DNA of 64,000 nt from contig NZ_JAUSYD010000001.1 in the NCBI RefSeq assembly GCF_030816615.1, positions 4,796,501 to 4,860,500 of the forward strand. The letters run 5' to 3'. Both the position numbers and the translations under genes were made by a program. Positions 44,285-51,307 of the stretch are shown here, one piece after another. Each line of letters begins with the position of its first letter. Position 1 is the stretch's first letter. Below the pieces are notes generated by a model. The model did no database searches and was not told where the DNA came from. It was given only the letters and a program-made list of their open reading frames with translations. The DNA is from Streptomyces sp. B1I3 (GTDB lineage: Bacteria; Actinomycetota; Actinomycetes; Streptomycetales; Streptomycetaceae).

Positions 44285-44655
44285 CGTGTAGCACGCGTAC
44301 TATGTGCTGGCGGGGGCCACACCGGTGCTCGTTCACAATTGCGGTGGTGCGCTAGAGGGCGCTCAGGGAGTCGCTGATGCGTGTCAGCTTCCATTCGCCC
44401 CTCCGCAGCAAGGCCGGCGGTTGCGGAAGCGATTCAGTTGTCGAGTGGGCGGGTGTCGGTCATGGGCAATGCGGGATGGCCGTATGCCTCTCGCAGGCGC
44501 TCTTTAGCGGAGAGAGCCCAATGGGAGCCGATGCGGCAGCAGTTTTGATCAGAGGCGACGTTGGTCACCCCAAGCACGGATTCCCAGTGGGCCCGTGCAA
44601 TAGCTGCAAGGCTCTTTCTGAGCACTTCAACCTCAACTTCCTGACAGGTGACTAG
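44285..44655 (+). pseudogene. Orphan HINT tail + degenerate YwqJ-like deaminase tip
   Basis: From about 44292 the sequence matches the end of the RHS HINT domain (YYVLAGATPVLVHNC), then diverges. A deaminase-like tip is spread over more than one reading frame: RPAVAEAIQLSSGRVSVM in one, then GHGQCGMAVCLSQALFSGES, GHPKHGFPVGPCNSCKALSE in another, ending FLTGD. At least two frame changes are needed. The family's catalytic Glu after the first Cys appears replaced (CGM instead of CxE). No start codon or RHS body precedes it. It is a displaced, inactivated toxin tip. Confidence 0.75.
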
Positions 44656-44656
44656 G

Positions 44657-45112
44657 GTGAGTGAGCTATCCGAAGAGTCGGAGCGGGTACTCCTGCTCGC
44701 AGGTTGGACACCTGGCCGGTGCGTTGATACATCGGCCTGGCGTGCCCGCCTGGAGGATTCTGGATTCGTCATGCACGAGACAGCCGAGAGCTTCCTCTCT
44801 GAATTTGGTGGCCTGTCTTTCGAGTACGGCGGTGATGGGATTTCGCGGGCGCGAGAAGCCTTCGAACTTGATCCACTGCTCGGACTCGGCGAGGATGACA
44901 GATTCGCTGAGTGGGGTGAATTGATCGGGGTGACACTGTTCCCGATTGGCGCACTCGATCAGGGCAGGTACTTTCTCGGCCTCGATGAAGCGGGGACGAT
45001 CTACCTTGTAGCCGATTGGCTGGCGCAGTTCGGTGTCGGCCTCAACGGGGTGGAAAGTCTCATCCTGGGCGTTGCGCCAGAAGTGCTCTACAATTGCTAT
45101 CCGAAATCTTGA
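44657..45112 (+). CDS. SUKH-3 immunity protein of the orphan deaminase tip
   Basis: 151 residues. The SUKH-3 pattern is clear: VLLLAGWTPGRCVDTSAWRA, ESFLSEFGGLSFEY, FELDPLLG, LFPIGALDQGRYFLGLDE, GTIYLVADWL, VESLILGVAPEVL. It is intact, whereas its toxin is broken. It starts at the toxin-tip stop (GTG 44657, or GTG 44648 overlapping it), the usual tip/immunity coupling. It likely still protects against kin carrying an active deaminase tip. Confidence 0.85.
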   Translation: MSELSEESERVLLLAGWTPGRCVDTSAWRARLEDSGFVMHETAESFLSEFGGLSFEYGGDGISRAREAFELDPLLGLGEDDRFAEWGELIGVTLFPIGALDQGRYFLGLDEAGTIYLVADWLAQFGVGLNGVESLILGVAPEVLYNCYPKS

Positions 45113-45172
45113 TCACCAGATTTCGACTCAAGGCCAGCGCGGCTTATCGAGTTTGACGGAATGGTTGCAAGC

Positions 45173-45206
45173 AGAAGCCCGCCGGAGTGGTTTCCGGCGG
45201 GCTTCT
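45173..45206. terminator. Terminator hairpin after the SUKH-3 immunity gene
   Basis: A 14-bp perfect stem AGAAGCCCGCCGGA with a 6-base loop. Like the hairpin behind the first immunity gene, it lies directly before a TGACGGCA motif and an integrase tail. Confidence 0.85.
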
Positions 45207-45214
45207 GGGAGGTT

Positions 45215-45236
45215 TGACGCCAACGGTGACGGCAAC
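45215..45236. repeat. TGACGGCA double motif, copy 3 (att-arm-like)
   Basis: TGACGCCA (one mismatch), then ACGG, then TGACGGCAAC. The sequence after it (GTCAGCGGACG) is identical to that after copy 1. Confidence 0.55.
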
Positions 45237-45425
45237 GTCAGCGGACGGCTGCTGTGGCGGGTGGGTCGTCAGGGTGGTCGTTGGGCCGACCGACGGCGTC
45301 GTTGAGGGTGTCGATGGCTTGACGTTGGAGGCGGAGTCTTACGTGGGCGTAGACGCCAGCGGGCACGCCGATGTGGGCGTGGCCGAGGAGTTCCTTGATC
45401 ACGATGAGGTCGACGCCTTGACATC
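45237..45425 (-). pseudogene. Tyrosine integrase C-terminal fragment 2
   Basis: About 60 residues. The second catalytic box and end of the integrase are recognisable (LIVIKELLGHAHIGVPAGVYAH, then RLRLQRQAID), with a frame change before the natural stop. The upstream (N-terminal) edge near 45425 is fused directly to the toxin fragment that starts there. It has the same orientation as the other three fragments. Confidence 0.8.
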
Positions 45426-45701
45426 GTGACGCACAAGCGAAAGTCGAGTCTCATCAGCACGCACACGATCACCATGGAGGATGCCATGGCTACCGGGCGC
45501 AAATTCCTCGGTGAGGGAATGCGCGATGTGACCAAGGGGCGAGAAATCTATCGAAGCGCTGACAACCGTCGCGGATTCCGTACCGACCCCGATTCTCTTG
45601 CGGGAGGCCACTGGCCTGATGTGCCGCACGTCCATTTCGAGATCTTTGGCGAGGCAGGAAAACCATTGGCCAATAACCATGTCCCCCTTGCCGAGCCGTG
45701 A
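45426..45701 (+). pseudogene. Orphan toxin tip fragment (type-24-like?)
   Basis: 91 readable residues beginning at the integrase junction. Core: TMEDAMATGRKFLGEGMRDV, EIYRSADNRRGFRTDP, GGHWPDVPHVHFEIFGEAG, NNHVPLAE. The PHVHFE/NNHVP pattern resembles a C-terminal toxin domain that I associate, without certainty, with polymorphic toxin type 24. It lacks a HINT domain and any delivery region. It ends in TGATG overlap with the small gene that follows, so the toxin/immunity coupling is preserved. Confidence 0.6.
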
Positions 45702-45928
45702 TGACCAAGATTGAAATGGAGCGGCACGGGCGAATTCTTTCGGGGTTCTACGAAGGGTACTTCGTGAAACTCCATGACGACTCCGAGATCACCGGCGGGC
45801 ACTACATCTACCTGGTCGACGACCTGTCCGCACCAACGGACGGGGGTGACTACTGGGTGGCGGACCGGGCGGAGCTCGAGTCTTTCGTGGAGTCTTCCCA
45901 GTGGGAGATCGAATGGCTGCCTGAGTAG
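45701..45928 (+). CDS. Small immunity-type protein paired with the 45.4-kb toxin tip
   Basis: 75 residues; no named family. Acidic, with a beta-rich look (GFYEGYFVKLHDDSEITGG, YIYLVDDL, EWLPE). The ATG shares its A with the toxin-tip stop. It is followed by a strong terminator. The assignment rests on position and size. Confidence 0.65.
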   Translation: MTKIEMERHGRILSGFYEGYFVKLHDDSEITGGHYIYLVDDLSAPTDGGDYWVADRAELESFVESSQWEIEWLPE

Positions 45929-45940
45929 GAGAGGAATCGC

Positions 45941-45972
45941 AGGGCCCGTCGGCATCAGTGCCGACGGGCCCT
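45941..45972. terminator. Terminator hairpin
   Basis: AGGGCCCGTCGGCA and its perfect complement around a TCAG loop, 13 bases after the small immunity gene. Confidence 0.9.
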
Positions 45973-45994
45973 CTTCGGATTTAGGCGCATATGA

Positions 45995-46395
45995 GTTCAC
46001 TCGGAACGCCTGGACGCAGGCGGCCGACCTCAGGGCCGGCCAGAAGCTCCAGAACGGTAGTGGTGGGCCCACGGTCATCTTCGACACCAAGGCCTACACG
46101 GCGCAGCGCGTCACGTTCGACCTCAGTATCGAAGGCCTCATACGTACTATGTGCTGGCGGGGGCTACGCCGGTCCTCGTTCACAACTGTGGCGGAAGCAA
46201 ATGGACGCCCGACGAGAACTACTCGCCGGAAACTGTTGCTGGTAGAAGTGCGGCGAATAAGGCGTACTACGAGACCCCGCAAGATATGCATGATCTCGTC
46301 AGTTCCGTCACCTCGAATCCGAATTACCCGCAGCGAATGACGGGCCCTGCCGGCAATAGGCGCCCTGACGTGTATGGAGCACAGAGGCCGCTGTC
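45995..46395 (+). pseudogene. HINT fragment + truncated unknown toxin tip
   Basis: The last half of the HINT domain is recognisable (NAWTQAADLRAGQKLQN, AYTAQRVTFDLSIEGL), close to the same segment in the giant toxin at 40285-40470. A one-base loss after IEGL shifts frame, and the next frame continues YYVLAGATPVLVHNC. The tip that follows (WTPDENYSPETVAGRSAANK, MHDLVSSVTSNPNYPQRM) is not recognised and breaks off at the integrase core fragment near 46395-46424. No immunity gene for it survives directly downstream. Confidence 0.75.
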
Positions 46396-46423
46396 ACTCC
46401 AGGCTGGCCTGCCGTCTCGCTGG

Positions 46424-46580
46424 TGAGGCCGCCGGTGCGGGTGCGCTGGAGCGAGCGGCGGATGCTGACGGGCCCGCCGTTGAGGTCGATGTCTTCCCAG
46501 TGCAGGCCGAGGAGTTCCCCCTTCCGGAGGCCGGTGCGCAAGGCGAGATAGTCCAGAGGCCCCGCCGCAATGTGCTTCCG
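46424..46580 (-). pseudogene. Tyrosine integrase core fragment 3 (middle region)
   Basis: About 52 residues from the start of the catalytic domain. LDYLALRTGLRKGELLGLHW contains the first catalytic Arg, followed by EDIDLNGGPVSIRRSL and QRTRTGGLT. This is the part missing from fragments 1, 2 and 4, and it lies, in integrase-coding direction, after the fragment 4 tail, so the gene order is scrambled rather than simply split. Confidence 0.8.
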
Positions 46581-46593
46581 GAGGGGCCTCTGG
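46553..46593. terminator. Hairpin before integrase tail 4
   Basis: An 11-bp stem CCAGAGGCCCC with its complement and a 19-base loop. It occupies the same relative place as the hairpins at 41174 and 45173, just before the TGACGGCA motif, but its left arm lies inside integrase fragment 3. Confidence 0.6.
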
Positions 46594-46599
46594 GGTGTC

Positions 46600-46622
46600 T
46601 GACGGCAGTAGTTGACGGCAAC
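46600..46622. repeat. TGACGGCA double motif, copy 4 (att-arm-like)
   Basis: Identical to copy 1 over all 23 bases: TGACGGCA, GTAGT, TGACGGCAAC. It again sits at the 3' end of an integrase tail on the minus strand. Confidence 0.6.
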
Positions 46623-46996
46623 TCGGCGGACGGGTGCCGCACAGGGCGGTGGTTCGTCGCCGTCGTCGGACCGGGTGACAGGTTCTGTGGGTTTGCGGAG
46701 GGCGTTGCCGAGGAGGCCGATGGCGTCTCGCTGGAGGCGGAGTCGGATGTGGGCGTAGACGGTGGCGGTGACGCCGATATGGGCGTGGCCGAGGAGTTCT
46801 TTGATCACCACGAGGCCGACGCCTTGTTCCAGGAGAAGGGTCGCGGTCGGGTGCCTGAGATCATGGAAGCGGATCATCGGGAGTTCCGCGCAGTGGAGGA
46901 GGCACCGCAAGTGGCGGGTCAGGTTGGTGGTGTCGAGCGGCCTGCCCTTCTGGGTGGTGGAGACGAGCCCACTGTCCGTCCAGCCCGTTCCGACCG
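46623..46996 (-). pseudogene. Tyrosine integrase C-terminal fragment 4
   Basis: About 125 residues. Visible are GRPLDTTNLTRHLRCLL, the HxxR box FHDLRHPTATLLLEQGVG, the second box LLGHAHIGVTATVYAH with Tyr, and EPPPCAAPVR. The stop codon at the natural end is lost by a base change. The N-terminal half is absent, and the break at about 46996 is joined to the SUKH-3 gene that starts at 47001. Confidence 0.82.
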
Positions 46997-47000
46997 GCAG

Positions 47001-47426
47001 GTGCTCCGCCAGGCGTTGGCGGCGGCAGGGAACGCCGAGGTCCGTGAGGTCGACGTCGAGGCGGCTTGTGTGGCCTACACGCAAGCCGGCTACGAGGTCA
47101 CCCGTAAACTCCGGGAGTTCTTGGAGAGCTACGGCGAGATCGTCATGGGTCGGACAGCACCGGGAACGGGCGAGGAGCTTGTCCTGACGATCTCCGTCGA
47201 GGAAGCGATGGGCGTCTTTCCGCCGAACGTCCGCAGTTACTCCCGTCGGCTCGGTATGCCGGTGGTGCCGATCGGCACCGCCCTGGTCACGGAAGAGAAC
47301 GTACTGCTCGCCGAGAACGGCGACATAATCTTCGCCGGGGATGCCGGGATGCAGCGTGTCGGAAACGGGTTCGCCGCGGCGGTGCAGGCGTTCATGTCCG
47401 GCACCTGGGACAAGACGTTCTTCTGA
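47001..47426 (+). CDS. SUKH-3 immunity-type protein (junction start)
   Basis: 141 residues from GTG 47001. SUKH-3 features: LRQALAAAGNAEVREVDVEA, YTQAGYEVTRKLREFLESYG, PIGTALVTEENVLLAENGDIIFAGD, ending FAAAVQAFMSG. The start lies about five bases beyond the integrase fragment 4 break, so the original promoter and perhaps the first residues may have been replaced. The Trp and Arg of the family's AGWxPGR are missing. No partner toxin is beside it. Confidence 0.75.
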   Translation: MLRQALAAAGNAEVREVDVEAACVAYTQAGYEVTRKLREFLESYGEIVMGRTAPGTGEELVLTISVEEAMGVFPPNVRSYSRRLGMPVVPIGTALVTEENVLLAENGDIIFAGDAGMQRVGNGFAAAVQAFMSGTWDKTFF

Positions 47427-47496
47427 GCCGGGCGGTATCCGCGAGGTACACGCGCATGGGGGCGAGGACTCGCATGGAGACGACGGACGAGGAAAC

Positions 47497-48072
47497 GTGG
47501 CTGCTCTGCTCGACCATCTGGAAGCACGACTGGGTCGACTCGTCGGAGCGTGGTCGGTCAGGGACGGCGCCCCCGAAGGCGCGTCGGAGGTGGGGTACTT
47601 CACCGGCGGCGCCTTCGAGGGCGTGCAGTCCTACGCGACCACCACTCTCTACCGGACGCACCTGGTCTCTCCCACCACCGGGGAGCCTCAGCACTTGGTG
47701 CTGCTCGGTTGCGGCCGCCCCCTGGCCGGGGACGAGCACGGTCCGTTTCCGGGCGTGCTGGAGTGGGTGGCGGAGCGCCTGGCGACGACCGGGCAGGCGA
47801 TCCTCCGCGGGGAGGTCGTGCCGCTGCCGATGCCGTTGGGCCCGGGTGGTTCCATGACCGCGCTGTACGCGGCCCTGCCGGTCTACTTCGACGACAGCTT
47901 CTTCTCCGTCACGCTGGAGAACGGGACGCACGTGTCCGTGATCTGGCTGGTGCCGCTCCATGGCGCCGAGGCGGAGTACGTGGCGAAGAACGGCTGGCCG
48001 GCTTTCGAGGAGGAACTGACGAAGCAGGATCCTGATCTGTTCGATCTAGGACGCCCGCAGATGAGTCTTTGA
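47497..48072 (+). CDS. SUFU (suppressor-of-fused) domain immunity-type protein
   Basis: 191 residues from GTG 47497, with GAGGAA a few bases before. SUFU-fold pattern: LLDHLEARLGRLVGAW, EVGYFTGGAFEGVQSYATTT, HLVLLGCGRPLAG, WVAERLATTGQAILRGEVV, MTALYAALPVYFDDSFF, VSVIWLVPLHGAEAEYV and W in NGWPAFEEEL. Bacterial SUFU proteins are recurrent antidotes in polymorphic toxin loci. It follows the SUKH-3 gene by 70 bp and has no toxin of its own here. Confidence 0.8.
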   Translation: MAALLDHLEARLGRLVGAWSVRDGAPEGASEVGYFTGGAFEGVQSYATTTLYRTHLVSPTTGEPQHLVLLGCGRPLAGDEHGPFPGVLEWVAERLATTGQAILRGEVVPLPMPLGPGGSMTALYAALPVYFDDSFFSVTLENGTHVSVIWLVPLHGAEAEYVAKNGWPAFEEELTKQDPDLFDLGRPQMSL

Positions 48073-48132
48073 ACCGTTGTCCTGTCCGGTCTTCGCGGTG
48101 TGGCGGAGACCGGACAGGGCAGAGGCGCTCCC

Positions 48133-48741
48133 TCAGCCCTGATACCGGCGCTCCAGGGACGTGGCCGCAGCGTCGGCCACGTCCTTCCGGGGACCGGCCG
48201 CACAGGACTCCAGGAACGTGCGGACTCGGTCACCGGGCCACTCCGCGGCAGCGACCGCGGCCCAGAAACGCAGTCCGTCATAGGGGTTCAGCGGATCGAG
48301 GACGTCCAGGACGCGGTCAACGGTTTCGGCGTCCAGGGCCGCTCGCGATTCGGCGACGGCGCGAAGGGCGCCGTCGAGAAGCGATGGATCTCCATGATCC
48401 AGGCACCATCGCAGTGGGGCTCCGAAGCCTTCGTGAGGGCTTCGCAGCCGCATGATCGAGTTCCCCAGGGCAATGTGCAGTGCGGTGTCATCGGTGGGTC
48501 GCTGAGCCAGTTCGGTCAGGAACCCGACGGCGGACCGGTAACCACACGCTCCAAGAGCCATGACCATCTCGTACTGGGTCTCCCAGGTGCGGCGGTCGCC
48601 GATTTCGCGCCGGAGCGCATGGAGCAGTGCTGGCCCCGCCGCTTCTTCGGCCAGTTGATGTAGGCGCCTCGCGGCCGAACGGCGTTTTGCCGATGCCTTG
48701 TCGCTCAGTTGAATGACGGCTTCTTCCAGGGTCAGTGTCAT
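48133..48741 (-). CDS. HEAT-repeat-like protein
   Basis: 202 residues, all-helical, with repeated helix pairs: AKRRSAARRLHQLAEEAAGPALLHAL, TQYEMVMALGACGYRSAVGFL, and DGALRAVAESRAALD. HEAT-type proteins occur as antidotes in toxin loci, and the position at the end of the immunity run fits this, but the family is broad. It is transcribed opposite to the other immunity genes. Confidence 0.65.
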   Translation of the reverse strand: MTLTLEEAVIQLSDKASAKRRSAARRLHQLAEEAAGPALLHALRREIGDRRTWETQYEMVMALGACGYRSAVGFLTELAQRPTDDTALHIALGNSIMRLRSPHEGFGAPLRWCLDHGDPSLLDGALRAVAESRAALDAETVDRVLDVLDPLNPYDGLRFWAAVAAAEWPGDRVRTFLESCAAGPRKDVADAAATSLERRYQG

Positions 48742-48789
48742 CGTCCACCTTCCTGAGGTCCCTCATCGGTGTGCCGAACGCTAGGTGAT

Positions 48790-49021
48790 CTGTGAAGTAA
48801 GTGGTCGCGCAGATGGGCGGCTGGTGGAGGCGTGTATCCCAGTGGTGAGTGGTCCAGACTCGGCGGATGAGACTGCGCACAGTGATGATGGTGCCGGTGA
48901 GCCGGAGAAGGCTTAGATGACACTGGTCCGGCGTTCGTAGCAGCGGGCGAGCCGGTGGAAGACGTTCTGCCAGGCATGGGGGTGCTCGGCGTGCCACCGC
49001 TGGGTGCGGTCCGAGGGAAAC
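48790..49021 (-). pseudogene. IS transposase C-terminal remnant (copy 1)
   Basis: It reads RWHAEHPHAWQNVFHRLARCYERRTSVI, then a stop and frame change, then TIITVRSLIRRVWTTHHWDT. It matches the end of an IS5-type DDE transposase. Only the 3' end survives. It has the same orientation as the copy near 50.1 kb; the DUF1963 gene lies between them. The 320-base gap before that gene holds nothing else. Confidence 0.75.
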
Positions 49022-49061
49022 GGCTGTCCCGCCTGTCACAGGTGGGTGTTTGAATGCCGGG

Positions 49062-49901
49062 ATGGCCCCTGAGACCACGCTCTCCGCCCTGCGCGAGTTC
49101 TGCGCCGAACGTCTCGGCGCAGAACTCGCCGCCCGCTTCGTCGCCCTCGCCCGGCCCGGTTTCGCGCTCACCGCAGCCGGGCCGGGCGAGGCTGCCGGGC
49201 ACAGCCGATTCGGCGGCCGGGCGCTACTCGAACCAGGTACGCCCTGGCCGGCCTTCGAGGGCTTTCCGCTGAGCCTGCTCGCCATCCTCGACACCGATGC
49301 CTTGGCCCCCTGGCTCGGTGACCTCCTCCCAGCCGGGACAGGCCTGCTCAACTTTTTCTACCTCGACAGCGACTCCGAGCAGTGCGACCCCGCCGCCTTC
49401 AAGCTGGCGGCCAAGTTCTTCGGAAACGAACCACAGGTGGGAAGGGTGATCGCGGCACGCTCCGCGCACGCCGTCGAGACAACTCCGCCCGCTCGGTCGA
49501 GCGCCTTCGCGCCGGTCTCGTGGGTGGCATCACCCGGGTTCGCCTTCCCCGATCCCTGGGACCGGGCCTATGACACCCTCGAACTGGGACCCGAGGCCGA
49601 CGACATGGCCAGGCTCATGCCCGGCATGTACATAGAGGACCTACTCACCGAGTGGTCGCAACGACCTGGCGCGCTCGGCTCCGAGGACATCGCCTTCGGC
49701 TGGCCGGAATTCCCGACGGGATCCTCGCCGTGGATGCCGGACGGCGAAGACCCGAACCTTCACCACCACCTGCTCCAACTGTCCTCACGGAACGAGTGGC
49801 ACCTCGGCGGCGACGGCGGCTGGATGCACTGGTCGACCCCCACCGAGGCGCTGCGGGCTGGCGACTTCAGCCGGGCGATCCCGACCCCGGACATCTGGTG
49901 A
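49062..49901 (+). CDS. DUF1963 (YwqG-like) family protein
   Basis: 279 residues from ATG 49062. DUF1963 hallmarks: SRFGGRALLEPGTPWPAF, LSLLAILDTDALAP, GLLNFFYLDSD, and a closing LGGDGGWMHWSTPTEALRAGDFSRA. YwqG-type proteins are frequent in toxin/immunity neighbourhoods, but the biochemical role is unknown. It is bracketed by two transposase remnants, which suggests arrival or trapping by IS activity. Confidence 0.82.
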   Translation: MAPETTLSALREFCAERLGAELAARFVALARPGFALTAAGPGEAAGHSRFGGRALLEPGTPWPAFEGFPLSLLAILDTDALAPWLGDLLPAGTGLLNFFYLDSDSEQCDPAAFKLAAKFFGNEPQVGRVIAARSAHAVETTPPARSSAFAPVSWVASPGFAFPDPWDRAYDTLELGPEADDMARLMPGMYIEDLLTEWSQRPGALGSEDIAFGWPEFPTGSSPWMPDGEDPNLHHHLLQLSSRNEWHLGGDGGWMHWSTPTEALRAGDFSRAIPTPDIW

Positions 49902-50475
49902 CCACCGGGTGGCTCAGCCGCCCGCTTGTCCGCGCCGACTCCTGTACTCGGGGAGACCTGTGCCTGGGCTGCCATCGTGGCTGACTGAGAGGCCGCGCAA
50001 GTAGGCGTGTGCGCGTGGTCGGCGTCAGGGGCGTGCGTCCCACCGGTGGGTGGTCCAGGCTCGGCGGATCAGACTGCGCACAATGATGATGGTGTCGGCG
50101 AGGTCGAAGAAGGCGTCGACAACGGTGGCCCGGCGCTCGAATACCGCGCGCTCCTCCGCTCGCGGTCGGCGACCACATGGCGGCCCGGGCCCGGTCGCAG
50201 CCCCTGTGTACGACACCGAGCGTGCCTACGGGCCCCACCACCCACTTCCGGTCGGACCCCGCGGCCGGCCGGCCCGCCATCAGGACGTTCGTGGGTCGCC
50301 GCGAGGGGAACGAGCGGCGGAAAGAGGCGACCAGGACGGGGATGTGTCCGCGACCCCACACCGACGGGTCCGGAAATCGTTGGTCGAAGCAGTGGCCCGA
50401 ATCACGTCCACTGCCTAACATCGATCACCGCAAGGCTTTGTGCACTGATGCACAAACTCTCCCCGGGAGGCTCCT
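49902..50475. other. Gap with transposase remnant only
   Basis: 574 bases. Apart from the transposase scrap at 50026-50150 no gene is supportable. A minus-strand open stretch to 50421 (containing VWGRGHIPVLVASFRRSF) shows no recognised homology or start site. The promoter of the SurA-like lipoprotein gene must lie in the last part. Confidence 0.6.
50026..50150 (-). pseudogene. IS transposase C-terminal remnant (copy 2)
   Basis: It reads VFERRATVVDAFFDLADTII, then IVRSLIRRAWTTHRWDARP and a stop. It is the same transposase end as at 48.8 kb but with the frame intact. It is truncated at its N-terminal side near 50150. Confidence 0.75.
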
Positions 50476-51132
50476 TTGCACCGCCGACGTCGCACCGCGC
50501 TCGCCCTGTCCGCCGCAACGCTCGTCGCGGCGCCCCTTCTCTCCGCCTGCGGTAGCGAGGGCCACCCCGGTGCCGCGGCCATGGTCGGTGGCGACCGTAT
50601 CGATGTGTCCACCGTCCAGGCGCAGACGGCGGACGTACGTGACGCTCAGCAGACCTCGGCCCAGTCCGCCCAGCTGGTGAAGTCGTCCGGGCAGCTCAGC
50701 CGGGTCAAACTCTCCGGCCTCATCTTCGGCCGGGTACTGGACCGTGCCGCGAAGGACGCCGGAGTGAGCGTCAGCCGCAAGGAGATCCAGCAGACCCGCA
50801 CTGCGGCAGCCGCACAGACCGGCGGGGACGAGGGCCTGCGGAGCATGATGCTGGAGCAGCGCTGGGTCGCGCCCGGGCAGATCGACGACAGTCTCCGCCA
50901 GGAGGTGCAGCTCCCGAAGCTGGCGCAGGCGCTCGGGGCCGACCTGCAGAGCCCGGCCGGCGTGCAGAAGGTGGGGCAGGCACTCACCAAGGCGTCGAAG
51001 GCCCTGCACATCGACATCAATCCGCGCTACGGCACCTGGGACGACGAGAAGGTCCAGCTCAGCACGTACAAGGTTCCGTGGATCACTCAGGTCACCACCT
51101 TCCCGAACCCGCAGCCCGAGACGAGCGCCTGA
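50476..51132 (+). CDS. SurA N-terminal-domain-like lipoprotein
   Basis: 218 residues from TTG 50476, with GGGAGG nine bases upstream. Signal and lipobox LLSACG (Cys26), then a SurA-N-like helical domain (AAAMVGGDRIDVSTVQAQTA, LIFGRVLDRAAKDAGVSVSR). It lacks the peptidyl-prolyl isomerase domain, so it is likely a periplasmic-type holdase or folding factor. It lies two genes upstream of mazG, as in other streptomycetes. Confidence 0.85.
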   Translation: MHRRRRTALALSAATLVAAPLLSACGSEGHPGAAAMVGGDRIDVSTVQAQTADVRDAQQTSAQSAQLVKSSGQLSRVKLSGLIFGRVLDRAAKDAGVSVSRKEIQQTRTAAAAQTGGDEGLRSMMLEQRWVAPGQIDDSLRQEVQLPKLAQALGADLQSPAGVQKVGQALTKASKALHIDINPRYGTWDDEKVQLSTYKVPWITQVTTFPNPQPETSA

Positions 51133-51307
51133 CGCGGAGACCGGTGGCCGGTGGCGGCTGTTCCGTATGGCAAGGTATCCCGGTCATACGTGCTGAGCCG
51201 TGCAAAGTCTCCAGAGCCGCACAGCCCTGTCGGGGTGGGCGTTTTCGGCGTAGTTCTCTGCGTTCGCTCGCCGCACCTTACTTTTCGATCCATCTCAGGG
51301 ATGTGTT

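Noticed and set aside
44304..44507. Independent small gene starting LAGATPVLVHNC
   Set aside because: It is the end of a HINT domain and loses the toxin frame soon after; treated as part of the pseudogene.
46374..47000. Extension of the SUKH-3 gene back to 46374
   Set aside because: This part is the antisense of integrase fragments 3 and 4, so it is an accidental open frame; GTG 47001 is the credible start.
41102..48800. CRISPR array
   Set aside because: The repeated motifs are few, irregularly spaced by kilobases and tied to integrase ends.
49867..50421. Minus-strand 184-residue open frame
   Set aside because: Its end runs over the transposase remnant in another frame; no family, start site or composition support.
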